A stretch of DNA of 64,000 bases from TC-15 sp034437275. GTDB lineage: Bacteria > Chloroflexota > Anaerolineae > Aggregatilineales > Aggregatilineaceae. The DNA lies in NCBI GenBank assembly GCA_034437275.1, contig DAOTUD010000037.1:21314-85313 (forward strand). The letters run 5' to 3'. The position numbers were made by a program, and so were the translations under genes. Shown in pieces: positions 17,254 to 26,066 of the stretch; the first letter of the stretch is position 1, and each line of letters opens with the position of its first letter. Under the pieces are notes generated by a model. The model was not told the origin of the DNA, did no database searches, and worked only from the letters and a program-made list of their open reading frames with translations.

Positions 17254-18657
17254 GTGGCACAAAGAAAATTGATCACCGGCCCCACTTTCGAAGAGATGCT
17301 GCACCCGCATCTGATCGACCCCAAAGTCCGGGCCAAAGCACACGACGCCCGCACCACCGATCCGCTGGCTTCGATCAACCTGTTTAACATCACCTGGCGT
17401 GATATCGACAACAAGATTCAGTATATCGTGCTGCCGCCCGCCCTGACCGGCATCGACACCCCGATCGCGGTGCTGACCAGCATTCACTTCCCCACGCGGA
17501 GCCACAAGGTCGGCGCGACCTATTCCGTGCTGCTGGAAAAAGAGCTGTTCGGCGATGTCGACCCCTGGAAGCACACGCTGCTGTGGCCCTCGACTGGTAA
17601 CTACGGCATCGGCGGGGCGTACGTAGCGGGGCGCATGGGGTGCAACAGCATCGTCATTCTGCCGGAGGAGATGAGCGAAGAGCGCTTCCAGATGATCGAG
17701 GAATACGGTGCGACAGTCATCAAAACACCCGGCTGCGAAAGCAACGTGAAGGAAATCTACGACAAGGCCAAAGAATTGATGGCCGAGGACCCGACCATTC
17801 GCAACCTCAACCAGTTCGAGGTGATGGGCAACTACCGCTTCCACTACTACGTGACGGGCAACACGATCATCGACCTGGCGCGCGAACTGCACGAGCAGGG
17901 TATCGGCAGCGGCAAGGTGTCGGCCTTCGTCTCGGCGATGGGCAGCGGCGGCACCATCTCCGCCGGTGACCGGCTGAAGCAGGAATGGTACGATCACAAG
18001 ATCGTCGGCCTGGAGCCGATCCAGTGCCCGACACTGTCGCTGAACGGCTACGGCGGCCACGACATCCAGGGCATCGGCGACAAGCACGCCACCTGGATTC
18101 ACAACGTGAACAACATGGATTCGATCATGTGCATCGACGACATCGAGTCGAAGATGGGCATGCAAATCTTCGCCGACGAGGGCGGCAAAGAAGCGCTCAT
18201 CAAGGATTTCGGCCTCGATCCAGACGTCGTCGAGCATTACGCGACTGTGCTGGGGATCAGCAGCATCTGCAATATCTTCGGCGCGATCAAAACGGCCAAA
18301 TACTACGATCTCGGCCCGGACGACCTGGTCGTCACCATCGCGACCGATGGCCTGGACCGTTACCAAAGCGTGATGGAAAACATGCGCCGCGATTATGGCG
18401 TGGTGGACCGGGTCGAAGGCGTGGCCCGGGTACGCAGCCTGTTCCACGGCTTGCGCACCGACTGGACCTTCCGGGGCACGCCGGACATGCGCGCCCGGTG
18501 GCATAACCTCAAGTACTACACCTGGATCGAACAGCAGAACAAAACCGTCGAAGAACTGAATGCCCAGCGCGATCAAAGCTGGTGGGAAGACCACCAGCAG
18601 CACGTGCAGGAAATCGACGACAAACTGCTGGAGTACCGCGCCAGCCAGGAAAACTAA
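17254..18657 (+). CDS. Cysteine synthase-like fold-type-II PLP lyase
   Basis: 467 residues; the start is a GTG at 17254 with CAGGAG upstream. The PLP lysine is Lys85 in TRSHKVGATY, and the phosphate loop is SAMGSGGTISAGD. WPSTGNYGIGGAYVA is the substrate loop of the cysteine synthase/cystathionine beta-synthase group. It is about 150 residues longer than a cysteine synthase, with an N-terminal extension of about 60 residues and a C-terminal helical tail. No sulfur-assimilation gene is nearby. It lies between carbamate kinase and SsnA, so I infer a beta-elimination or ammonia-lyase role in the purine block, perhaps the functional counterpart of YgeX. Confidence 0.75.
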   Translation: MAQRKLITGPTFEEMLHPHLIDPKVRAKAHDARTTDPLASINLFNITWRDIDNKIQYIVLPPALTGIDTPIAVLTSIHFPTRSHKVGATYSVLLEKELFGDVDPWKHTLLWPSTGNYGIGGAYVAGRMGCNSIVILPEEMSEERFQMIEEYGATVIKTPGCESNVKEIYDKAKELMAEDPTIRNLNQFEVMGNYRFHYYVTGNTIIDLARELHEQGIGSGKVSAFVSAMGSGGTISAGDRLKQEWYDHKIVGLEPIQCPTLSLNGYGGHDIQGIGDKHATWIHNVNNMDSIMCIDDIESKMGMQIFADEGGKEALIKDFGLDPDVVEHYATVLGISSICNIFGAIKTAKYYDLGPDDLVVTIATDGLDRYQSVMENMRRDYGVVDRVEGVARVRSLFHGLRTDWTFRGTPDMRARWHNLKYYTWIEQQNKTVEELNAQRDQSWWEDHQQHVQEIDDKLLEYRASQEN

Positions 18658-18681
18658 CCGAGTTCACGATAGGGGCAAACC

Positions 18682-19362
18682 GTGTATCCTGAGGATCGGG
18701 TCCTGGTGGGGGTGATCAATCGGAAGCGCGATCTGGACAAAGCGCGCTACGAGCACTGGTATCGCATTCCCCGGGGCCGTGCGCCACACGGTATCCACGC
18801 GGAATATGTGGCCTTTTTCCTCAGCAAAGCCTTTGATGAACTCAACGGCGGGATACACTACTATGCACGACGCACGGGGGTGGAACTGGCACGCCGGCGG
18901 GACTTACTGCCCGACGAAGCCAACCATTCCCGTGCCGACGACCTGTACCATAAGCTGCAACTGGGGGATGTGCGCCGCAAAAATCCGCCGGTGCTCAACC
19001 CAACCCGGCGGCCCATCGCGTTCATCTACACCACCTGGGACCGCTTCTCCGAAGCGACGGAGATCGCCGACCTGTACAGCGACGCGGACCGGTTTGTCGA
19101 CCGGGTCTTCTACGCGCTGGAGCGTTCCGGGGTGCAGCCCGACCGCGTGTGGGAAGCTGAACGCCAGGCCGGGGGCGCACAGATCAAAGTCGAGTGCGAA
19201 AACGGCACCGTGATCGCGGCGACAGATCCCCGCGATGCACACGAAATCGCGCTGCCGGTGTCGCGCTCATCGCGCGCGGTAGAAACCAGCGTTGATACGA
19301 TTCTGAAGGCGATTGAGGCCTTCGGCGGTCCGTTAATGATCAATGTGCCAATCGAGGAATAA
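18682..19362 (+). CDS. Conserved protein of unknown function
   Basis: 226 residues from a GTG at 18682 with AGGGG upstream. No signal peptide or membrane span. Distinctive parts are VLVGVINRKRDLDKA, EHWYRIPRGRAPHG and YYARRTGVELARRRDLLPDE, which contain many invariant-looking aromatic and basic residues; I recall similar proteins from other Chloroflexota without an assigned function. The charge pattern (basic centre, acidic C-terminus) would suit nucleic-acid binding, but that is only a guess. It ends 4 bases before ssnA and is likely co-transcribed. Confidence 0.6.
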   Translation: MYPEDRVLVGVINRKRDLDKARYEHWYRIPRGRAPHGIHAEYVAFFLSKAFDELNGGIHYYARRTGVELARRRDLLPDEANHSRADDLYHKLQLGDVRRKNPPVLNPTRRPIAFIYTTWDRFSEATEIADLYSDADRFVDRVFYALERSGVQPDRVWEAERQAGGAQIKVECENGTVIAATDPRDAHEIALPVSRSSRAVETSVDTILKAIEAFGGPLMINVPIEE

Positions 19363-19366
19363 CATT

Positions 19367-20731
19367 ATGGCGACTCTGATAACTCATGCCACGCTTGTGA
19401 CCTGGGAAGACCCCAACCAGGTAGTGACGGATGGGGCGGTGTTGATCGAGGATGGCCGCATTCAGGCCGTGGGGCCGACATCCGAGCTAGCCACACAGTA
19501 CCCTGACGCCGAAACACTTGACGCACGCGGACAGGTGGCCATGCCGGGCAACATCTGCGCCCACACGCATTTTTACGGGGCCTATGCGCGCGGCCTGACG
19601 CCGCCCGGCCCGGCCCCTAAGAATTTCCCCGAGATTCTACAGCGGTTGTGGTGGCCGCTGGACAAAGCGCTGGACGAAGAATCGATCCGCTACAGCGTCC
19701 AGGTGTGCCTGGTCGATGCGATCAAACACGGCACCACGACGATCTTCGATCATCACGCCAGCCCCAACGCCATCGACGGCAGCCTCGACGTGCTCGCCGA
19801 TGCGGTCGAGGCGGCAGGGCTGCGCGCCGTGCTGTGCTATGAAGTGAGCGACCGGGACGGGCCGGAAAAAGCCCAGGCCGGCATCGCGGAAAACGTGCGC
19901 TTTCTCCAGGAATCCGCCGCGCGCCCGCTGGTGGCCGGGACGTTTGGCCTGCACGCCAGCATGACCCTCTCCGACGACACGCTCGAAGCGTGCGCCGAGG
20001 CGGCGCACGGGCTGGACACCGGCTTTCACATCCACCTCGCCGAGCACGAGGTAGACGAGGAGGACAGCCTGCGCAAATATGGCGAGCGCATCGTCTCGCG
20101 CCTGGCGCGGCTGGGCATCCTGGGGCCGAAGACCATCACCGCCCACGCGGTGCATGTCGACCCGGCAGAGCGTGCCCAACTCCAAACGAGCGGCACGTGG
20201 GTCACGCACCAGCCACGCTCCAACATGAACAACGGCGTCGGAGCCGCCGCGATTGACACCATGCTCGAGGAGGGCCTCAAGCTGGGGTTGGGCAACGATG
20301 GCTTTAGCAACAATATGTGGGCCGAATGGAAGACCGCCTATCTGCTGCACAAAGTCGCGGGCCGCGATCCCCGGCTGGCCCAGGGCGACAAGATCGCCCG
20401 GATGGCGGCCTACCATAACGCTCGGCTGGCCGAGGTCTTTTTCCCAGAAACCCGCATCGGCCAGCTTGTGCCGGGGGCCGCTGCCGATGTGATCCTGGTG
20501 GACTACCACCCGTTTACGCCATTCACGAACGGCAACGTGCCCTGGCATATCATCTTTGGATTCGAAGCGTCGATGGTGACGACCACCATCGTGGCGGGTA
20601 AGGTGCTGATGCGCGACCAGAAGCTGCTGACGGTGGACGAAGCAGCCATCGCGGCTGCTGCGCACGACTACGCGCCCCACGTATGGGAGCGTTACACGCA
20701 CTTTGCTAACGAGGCATTATCGAAATCATAA
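19367..20731 (+). CDS. ssnA: SsnA-like amidohydrolase
   Basis: A cytoplasmic metal-dependent hydrolase of 454 residues from the ATZ/TRZ group. Metal and active-site motifs are CAHTHFYGAYARGL, FHIHLAEHEVDE, TAHAVHVD and LGNDGFSNNMW; the WAEWKTAYLLHK helix and the overall layout fit the SsnA family. In E. coli ssnA sits between ygfK and ygfM/xdhD in the purine-catabolism region. The start at 19367 has GAGGA upstream; an upstream ATG at 19343 lies inside the previous gene. It probably deaminates or opens a purine-derived intermediate. Confidence 0.85.
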   Translation: MATLITHATLVTWEDPNQVVTDGAVLIEDGRIQAVGPTSELATQYPDAETLDARGQVAMPGNICAHTHFYGAYARGLTPPGPAPKNFPEILQRLWWPLDKALDEESIRYSVQVCLVDAIKHGTTTIFDHHASPNAIDGSLDVLADAVEAAGLRAVLCYEVSDRDGPEKAQAGIAENVRFLQESAARPLVAGTFGLHASMTLSDDTLEACAEAAHGLDTGFHIHLAEHEVDEEDSLRKYGERIVSRLARLGILGPKTITAHAVHVDPAERAQLQTSGTWVTHQPRSNMNNGVGAAAIDTMLEEGLKLGLGNDGFSNNMWAEWKTAYLLHKVAGRDPRLAQGDKIARMAAYHNARLAEVFFPETRIGQLVPGAAADVILVDYHPFTPFTNGNVPWHIIFGFEASMVTTTIVAGKVLMRDQKLLTVDEAAIAAAAHDYAPHVWERYTHFANEALSKS

Positions 20732-20746
20732 GGAGGCAAACTCTTG
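20731..20746 (+). promoter_or_regulatory. Strong ribosome-binding site that fixes a TTG start
   Basis: AGGAGG at 20731-20736 lies seven bases before a TTG at 20744. The next ATG (20768) has no comparable site, so the F420 reductase gene should begin with TTG. Confidence 0.7.
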
Positions 20747-21421
20747 GCAAAAGATTCTCTTAAAGTGATGACTATCGCTGTTTTGGGAGGGACCGGCAAA
20801 GAAGGCTCGGGGTTGGTGCTGCGGTGGGCCCAAAGTGGCTACCGGGTGCTGATCGGTTCGCGGGATGCAGGCCGCGCCGAAGCGAAAGCCGACGAACTGA
20901 ACGCCATCCTCGGCGACACGGTGATCCAAGGGGTGGATAACGTCGATGCTGCCGCCGCCGCTGACATCGTGGTGCTAAGCGTGCCCTACGCCGCCCACGA
21001 GACGATCCTGGACTCGGTGAAGGACAACGTCCAGGGCAAGATTCTGGTGGACGTGACGGTGCCGCTGGCCCCGCCGAAAGTCCGCACGGTGCACATTCCA
21101 GACGGCATTGCCGCCAGCCTGGAAGCCCAGGCGCTGCTGGGCGAGGATGTGCGCGTGGTGGCTGCCTTCCAAAACGTGGGCGCGGCCCACCTGAAGGACC
21201 TCCAGCAGGGGGTGAACTGCGACGTGCTGATCTGCGGCGATGATGAGGAAGCCAAGCAAGAGGTCGCCCGGCTGGTCGAGGCCATTCAAGGGATGCGCGC
21301 AGTAGATGCCGGTCCGCTGGCCAACGCAGTCGCCGTTGAATCATTGACCCCGGTCCTGCTGTATATCAACAAACGCTATAAGGTCGCAGGAGCCGGCATT
21401 CGAATCACAGGTTTGGCATGA
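20744..21421 (+). CDS. npdG: NADPH-dependent F420 reductase
   Basis: Exchanges hydride between NADP(H) and coenzyme F420. A 225-residue Rossmann protein beginning MTIAVLGGTGKEGSGLVLRW, with the NADP phosphate-binding IGSRDAGRAEAKA and later VVAAFQNVGAAHL, all typical of the Fno/NpdG family. The start is a TTG at 20744 served by AGGAGG. Immediately downstream are the genes for F420 side-chain and ring assembly, so cofactor synthesis and its main reductant are encoded together. Confidence 0.9.
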   Translation: MAKDSLKVMTIAVLGGTGKEGSGLVLRWAQSGYRVLIGSRDAGRAEAKADELNAILGDTVIQGVDNVDAAAAADIVVLSVPYAAHETILDSVKDNVQGKILVDVTVPLAPPKVRTVHIPDGIAASLEAQALLGEDVRVVAAFQNVGAAHLKDLQQGVNCDVLICGDDEEAKQEVARLVEAIQGMRAVDAGPLANAVAVESLTPVLLYINKRYKVAGAGIRITGLA

Positions 21422-21422
21422 C

Positions 21423-22208
21423 GTGGCCGCACAATTAACACAACTCGCCCTGATCGGCTTACCGGGGATACCACACGTACAGCCGGGTGCCGACTTAGCC
21501 CGGCTGATCGTCGCTGGACTGGCGCGCGCAGACCTGACCCTGACCGCCGGGGACGTCCTGGTCGTGACGTCCAAGCTGGTATCCAAGGCGGAGGGACGCT
21601 TGGTCGACCTGGGCACGGTGACCCCCTCCGACCGCGCGCGCGAGGTAGCGACCATCACCCGCAAGGACCCACGCCTGGTCGAACTGATCCTGCGCGAATC
21701 CACCGCTATCTCCCGGATGCGCGGCGAGGTGCTGATCGTCCGGCACCGGCTGGGGTTTGTGCTGGCCAACGCCGGGATCGACCACTCGAACGTGGGCAAG
21801 AATGGCGACGAGTGGGTCTTGCTGCTGCCCGAAGACCCGGACCGCTCCGCTCGCCATCTCCGGCGCGCGCTGGGCGAACTGACCGGCGTGCAGCCGGGGG
21901 TGGTCATCAGCGACTCGCACGGGCGGCCCTTCCGCCTGGGGACGGTCGGGTTTGCGATTGGGCTGGCCGGGTTCCCGGCGGTGTGGGACATGCGCGGCCA
22001 GGAAGACCTGTTCGGGCGCGTGCTGCGCGTGACGGTGACCGGCCTGGGCGACGAACTGGCCGCCGCCGCCGGGCTGGTCAGCGGGCAGGGAGCCGAAGGG
22101 CTGCCGGTGGTGCTGGTGCGCGGGATGCGGCTTCCACCGGGCGATGGATCGGGGGCTGACCTGATCCGCCCCCTGGCGCTCGATCTCTATCAGGATATTG
22201 ACAGCTAA
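21423..22208 (+). CDS. cofE: Coenzyme F420-0:L-glutamate ligase CofE
   Basis: Adds gamma-linked glutamates to F420-0 using GTP. Family marks: LPGIPHVQPGADLARLI at the N-terminus, VVTSKLVSKAEGR, ILRES, NAGIDHSNV and VISDSHGRPFR. The length of 261 matches stand-alone CofE; it lacks the C-terminal nitroreductase-like domain found in actinobacterial FbiB, which here is encoded by the next gene. Starts at a GTG one base after the reductase stop, indicating translational coupling. Confidence 0.92.
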   Translation: MAAQLTQLALIGLPGIPHVQPGADLARLIVAGLARADLTLTAGDVLVVTSKLVSKAEGRLVDLGTVTPSDRAREVATITRKDPRLVELILRESTAISRMRGEVLIVRHRLGFVLANAGIDHSNVGKNGDEWVLLLPEDPDRSARHLRRALGELTGVQPGVVISDSHGRPFRLGTVGFAIGLAGFPAVWDMRGQEDLFGRVLRVTVTGLGDELAAAAGLVSGQGAEGLPVVLVRGMRLPPGDGSGADLIRPLALDLYQDIDS

Positions 22209-22213
22209 TCGTC

Positions 22214-22819
22214 ATGAATTCCGACTCACTGTTTGATATAATAAAAAATAGACGGTCAATTCGGGGCTATCGTGAGCGCGCGGTACCGGACGACGTACTC
22301 CGGCGTTTGTTAGCAGCGGCCCACTGGGCACCGTCCGCGCACAATCGCCAACCCTGGCGCTTTGCCGTGATCACTCACGCGGAGCGTCGGGCGGCATTGG
22401 CACATGCGATGGGCGAGCAGTTTCGCGCCGATCTCACCGCCGACGGCCTGCCCGCCGACCAGATCGCGCGCCAGGTCGAACGGTCGTACCAGCGCATCAG
22501 CCGCGCCCCGGCCTTGATCGTGCTTTGCCTGAGCATGGCGGACATGGATCGCTATCCCGACGCCAAACGCCAGCAAGCCGAGCGCAGCATGGCGGTACAA
22601 AGCGTTGCGTTGGCGGCCCAAAATTTACTGTTAATGGCACATGCGGAGGGGGTGGGAGCGTGTTGGATGTGTGCGCCGCTGTTCTGTCCGGATGTCGTGC
22701 GCCAGGTGCTCGACCTGCCCGCCGACTGGGACGCACAGGCGCTGTTCACGCTTGGTTACCCCGCCCAAGACCGCGTTTCGGATCGGGAACCAGTAGAGAA
22801 TAAGACTCGATGGTATTAA
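22214..22819 (+). CDS. Nitroreductase-family protein, probable dehydro-F420 reductase (FbiB C-terminal-like)
   Basis: 201-residue FMN-binding nitroreductase. The flavin site NRRSIRGYRER followed by AAHWAPSAHNRQPWRF is clear, and the C-terminal KTRWY tail is seen in FbiB-like proteins. In actinobacteria the matching domain is fused to CofE as FbiB and reduces dehydro-F420-0. Here it is a separate gene five bases after cofE, so the same function in a split form is the natural reading. That would imply that F420 is made from phosphoenolpyruvate, as in actinobacteria; this is inference. It overlaps cofD by 10 bases. Confidence 0.82.
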   Translation: MNSDSLFDIIKNRRSIRGYRERAVPDDVLRRLLAAAHWAPSAHNRQPWRFAVITHAERRAALAHAMGEQFRADLTADGLPADQIARQVERSYQRISRAPALIVLCLSMADMDRYPDAKRQQAERSMAVQSVALAAQNLLLMAHAEGVGACWMCAPLFCPDVVRQVLDLPADWDAQALFTLGYPAQDRVSDREPVENKTRWY

Positions 22820-23760
22820 ACACGAATGATCATGTTGTCGCATTAGCTGGTGGGGTTGGGGGCGCGAAGCTGGTTTATGGGTTATCAAAAATTCTGCCTC
22901 CACAACGCCTGACGATTATCGGTAACGTAGGCGACGATTTTGCACTCTACGGGCTGCACATTTCCCCTGATTTAGACACCGTGATGTATACCCTGGCAGA
23001 GGTGGCCAACCCGGCGACCGGTTGGGGCGTGGCGGACGATACCGGGCACATGCTGGCCATGCTGGAACGGTACGGCGCGGAACCCTGGTTCCGGCTGGGT
23101 GATCGGGACCTGGCGACGCACCTGCTGCGCAGCCAATGGCTGGCCGAAGGCGTGTCGCTCACCGAAGTAACGCGCCGCCTGCTGGCCGGGCTGGGCGTGG
23201 ACTATCCACTGCTGCCCGCCACCGACGATCCCCTGGCCACGATGGTCGACACCGTCGAGCATGGCACGCTGGCCTTCCAGGATTATTTCGTCCGGCGGCG
23301 CTGGCAGCCGGTGGTCGAGCGCGTCTGGTTCCAGGGCGCAGACCGGGCGCGCATCACACAGCTGGCAGCTGCCGCACTGCAAGAGGCTGCCGTTGTGGTG
23401 ATCTGTCCCTCGAACCCGGTGCTGTCCATCGACCCGATCCTCGCGGTCCAGGAGGTACGGCCCGCCCTCGCGCAGCGCAGTGGGGTTTGCGTGGCGGTTA
23501 GCCCATTCGTGGGCGGGGAGGCCATTAAAGGCCCGGCAGCCAAGCTAATGCGCGAGCTGGCGCTGGATATCACGCCGCGTGGTGTTGCACAGCATTACGC
23601 GGGCATCGTAGACGGGTTAGTGATTGATGTGCAAGATCAAGACCAGCCGCTGGCCAAAGACATGCCGGTGCTGGCGACGTCAACCTGGATGAAAACGGAT
23701 GAAGATAAAGTGCGTTTAGCCGAACAGATTCTTGAATGGGTAGGGAGTGTTAAACGATGA
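22810..23760 (+). CDS. cofD: 2-phospho-L-lactate transferase CofD/FbiA
   Basis: Joins the phospho-lactyl or phospho-enolpyruvyl group to the deazaflavin Fo. The opening ALAGGVGGAKL, then IGNVGDDFALYGLHISPDLD, and CPSNPVLSIDPIL are the diagnostic segments of this family. Length 316, standard. The stop overlaps the cofC start (ATGA), so these two enzymes, which pass an unstable intermediate, are translationally coupled. Confidence 0.94.
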   Translation: MVLNTNDHVVALAGGVGGAKLVYGLSKILPPQRLTIIGNVGDDFALYGLHISPDLDTVMYTLAEVANPATGWGVADDTGHMLAMLERYGAEPWFRLGDRDLATHLLRSQWLAEGVSLTEVTRRLLAGLGVDYPLLPATDDPLATMVDTVEHGTLAFQDYFVRRRWQPVVERVWFQGADRARITQLAAAALQEAAVVVICPSNPVLSIDPILAVQEVRPALAQRSGVCVAVSPFVGGEAIKGPAAKLMRELALDITPRGVAQHYAGIVDGLVIDVQDQDQPLAKDMPVLATSTWMKTDEDKVRLAEQILEWVGSVKR

Positions 23761-24431
23761 ATGTATGGGCGATTGTTCCTGTGAAGCCTCTGAGCCGGGC
23801 AAAGAGCCGGCTGGCCGACGAACTGGTACCGGCCCAGCGCGCACTGTTGGCCACCGGGATGTTGCAGCGTACGGTGCGTCTGCTGCTACCGCTGCCCCAG
23901 ATCGAAGGCGTGTTGGTGATCAGCCGGGACATGAAAGCCCTGGCCATGGTCCGGGAATTAGGAGCACATACGGTACAGGAAAGTGGGACGCCCGAATTAA
24001 ACAATGCCCTGCTGCGGGCCACACAGGTGCTCAAAGCATGGCGTTCGGATGCCGTGCTGGTCGTCCCGGCAGATTTGCCGCTGCTGACCGCCCATGACAT
24101 CAAGGAGATGGTCCACCTGGGCCATTACCATAATTCGGTGGCGATTGCCCCGGACCGGCACCAGCACGGGACCAATCTGCTGTTGGTCAGGCCGCCGGGA
24201 CTGATCCCCTATTCGTTTGGACACGACAGTTTTTCGACGCATCGCCAGCGCGCAATTGAGGCCGGAGCCACCGTGCAGATTTACCAGTCTGAACGGGTGG
24301 CCTTAGATGTCGACACCCCGGCTGATCTAAACCAGTACTATGAATTGGCAAACTCGCTTGAAGAGCCTATCATAAAACAAATTGGGTCCGAAGAGTGGAT
24401 GGTCGCCGAACCGCCGGGCCTGACCCCGTAA
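23757..24431 (+). CDS. cofC: 2-phospho-L-lactate/PEP guanylyltransferase CofC/FbiD
   Basis: Activates 2-phospholactate or phosphoenolpyruvate with GTP for F420 assembly. The nucleotidyltransferase start AIVPVKPLSRAKSRLAD, the metal site VVPADLPLLT and VALDVDTPADL are typical. 224 residues, with about 20 extra at the C-terminus. Starts in the ATGA overlap with cofD. The gene for Fo synthase (cofG/cofH) is not in this window. Confidence 0.92.
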   Translation: MNVWAIVPVKPLSRAKSRLADELVPAQRALLATGMLQRTVRLLLPLPQIEGVLVISRDMKALAMVRELGAHTVQESGTPELNNALLRATQVLKAWRSDAVLVVPADLPLLTAHDIKEMVHLGHYHNSVAIAPDRHQHGTNLLLVRPPGLIPYSFGHDSFSTHRQRAIEAGATVQIYQSERVALDVDTPADLNQYYELANSLEEPIIKQIGSEEWMVAEPPGLTP

Positions 24432-24476
24432 CGGGTCCCCGGCTGAGAGACGGGAATAACGCGGCGGCATACTGAC

Positions 24477-24497
24477 AGGGGCAATGGTCTTGCCCCT
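24477..24497. repeat. REP-like inverted repeat (GTAGGGGC family), member 2
   Basis: AGGGGCAA (24477-24484) and TTGCCCCT (24490-24497) form a perfect 8-bp stem with a five-base loop between cofC and the LLM oxidoreductase gene. No T run follows, so it is not a standard terminator. The core resembles the elements at 12497-12522 and 40042-40075. Confidence 0.5.
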
Positions 24498-24533
24498 ACA
24501 CTTTATACTATATCTTTATGTCAGGAGGATTTC

Positions 24534-25541
24534 ATGGCAGATCGAGTAGCACTATATTTGCAGGATGCACACGACCTCAGCGACGCGATTGAACACGTCC
24601 AGTACGCCGAAGCACGCGGCTTCGAAGCGGTGTGGCAGGCCGAAAGCCGGCTGGTACGCGATGCGGTCGTGCCGATGGCGGCTTTTGCCGCAACAACCAA
24701 GCGGATCAAAGTTGGCTCGGGCGTGATCAACAACTGGACGCGCAACGCCGCGCTGACCGCCGCGACGTTCCTCACGCTCGACGACCTGGCCCCGGACCGG
24801 ATCATGCTGGGCATCGGGGCCTGGTGGGACCCGCTGGCCAAGAACGTCGGCATCGAACGTCGTAAACCGCTGCTGGCGATGCGCGAGCATGTGACCGTCG
24901 TCCGCGACCTGCTGGCGATGAAAAACGTCACCTTCGAGGGCGAATTCGTCCAGGTCAACGGCATCGAACTGGACATCGTGCATGGCCGCCGCGAACCGCG
25001 CAACGTGCCGATCTACATCGGGGCGACCGGCCCCAAGATGCTGGCGCTCACCGGCGAGATCGCTGACGGGGCCTTGCTCAACTACCTGGTTTCCCCCGCG
25101 TATAACGCCCGGGCGATGGAACAACTTGAAAAAGGCGCGAAGCTGGCCGGCAAGACGCTGGACGATGTCGACCGGCCCCAGTTGGTGGTGTGCTCGGTGG
25201 ACCAGGACCACACAAAGGCCCTCGATGCCTCGCGCAAGCTGGTCACGCAGTACCTCGGCCAGCAGCCGCACATCATGAAGGCCAGCGGCGTCAGCCAGGA
25301 CTTGCTGGACGAAATTCAACAAGTGCTGACCTGGCCGGCCACCGAAGAGCAGATCGAGCGCGCGATGGAGCTGGTGCCGGATGATGTCGTCAACCTGATC
25401 ACGGCCTCCGGCACGCCCGACGACGTGCGGGCCAAAGTGCGCGAATATGTCTCGGCGGGCTGCACCTGCCCGGTGCTGTATCCGCTGGGCGAGGACGTGC
25501 GCCTGATGATCGATACCTTTGCGAACGGTTATTCAGCGTAA
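24534..25541 (+). CDS. LLM-class F420/flavin-dependent oxidoreductase (Mer-like)
   Basis: 335-residue TIM-barrel protein of the luciferase-like group. The layout AIEHVQYAEARGFEAVWQAE, the barrel strand IKVGSGVINNWTRN (Mer-type), GIGAWWDPLAKNVGIER, and IYIGATGPKMLALTGEIADG resembles F420-dependent methylene-tetrahydromethanopterin reductase-like enzymes. AGGAGG precedes the ATG. Its place just after the F420 synthesis genes supports F420 as cofactor. The substrate is unknown; as the only candidate F420-dependent catabolic enzyme here, it may reduce a purine-pathway intermediate. Confidence 0.85.
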   Translation: MADRVALYLQDAHDLSDAIEHVQYAEARGFEAVWQAESRLVRDAVVPMAAFAATTKRIKVGSGVINNWTRNAALTAATFLTLDDLAPDRIMLGIGAWWDPLAKNVGIERRKPLLAMREHVTVVRDLLAMKNVTFEGEFVQVNGIELDIVHGRREPRNVPIYIGATGPKMLALTGEIADGALLNYLVSPAYNARAMEQLEKGAKLAGKTLDDVDRPQLVVCSVDQDHTKALDASRKLVTQYLGQQPHIMKASGVSQDLLDEIQQVLTWPATEEQIERAMELVPDDVVNLITASGTPDDVRAKVREYVSAGCTCPVLYPLGEDVRLMIDTFANGYSA

Positions 25542-25550
25542 GGACGCGGT

Positions 25551-26066
25551 ATGTCGGATACGCAGCAGCACAAAAGCCGCGATCACGCCCAACAGGCCAG
25601 CGCCCAGTGGTGTTTTGTGTGCGGGGTCGCGAATCCCTGTGGGCTGAAGATCAAGTTTTTCAACGATGGGCCGCGGCGGGCTGTCGCGCGGGTCACGCTG
25701 GGGGATGAGTACCAGAGCTATCCAGGCATTGCGCACGGCGGGATTATCGCCACCATTCTCGACGAGACGATGGGCCGTGCGATTCTGTCCGATGGCGGCA
25801 CAGAAGACAAACCCATCACCGACGAACGTTTCATGTTCACGGCCAAGATGGACGTGCGCTACCGTAAGCCGGTGCCGCTGCACGAGGAGATCACCGTGCG
25901 CGGCTGGGTTGAAAAAGACCGGGGACGGCTGGTCCTGGTCAAGGGCCAGGCGGAGCTGCCCGACGGCAGCGTTGCGGTCGAAGCGTCGGCCACGCTGGCC
26001 GACATCCCCCCCGACCAGATCGCGCAAATGTTGGAGACGGACGTCGGGTGGAAGGTCTATCCCTGA
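25551..26066 (+). CDS. PaaI-type hotdog-fold thioesterase
   Basis: 171 residues with a hotdog fold. GIAHGGIIATILDETMG is the catalytic helix motif of the PaaI/acyl-CoA thioesterase group, and MDVRYRKPVPLHEEITVRG is the usual following strand pair. A Cys pair in WCFVCGVANPCG at the N-terminus might bind zinc, a feature of one subgroup. Starts nine bases after the LLM gene. The acyl substrate is not predictable. Confidence 0.83.
   Translation: MSDTQQHKSRDHAQQASAQWCFVCGVANPCGLKIKFFNDGPRRAVARVTLGDEYQSYPGIAHGGIIATILDETMGRAILSDGGTEDKPITDERFMFTAKMDVRYRKPVPLHEEITVRGWVEKDRGRLVLVKGQAELPDGSVAVEASATLADIPPDQIAQMLETDVGWKVYP

Noticed and set aside
24425..24460. Sequence with GGCTGAGAG resembling the start of a TPP riboswitch before the LLM gene
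   Set aside because: The second conserved half (GAACCTGAT and following) is absent, and no thiamine gene follows.
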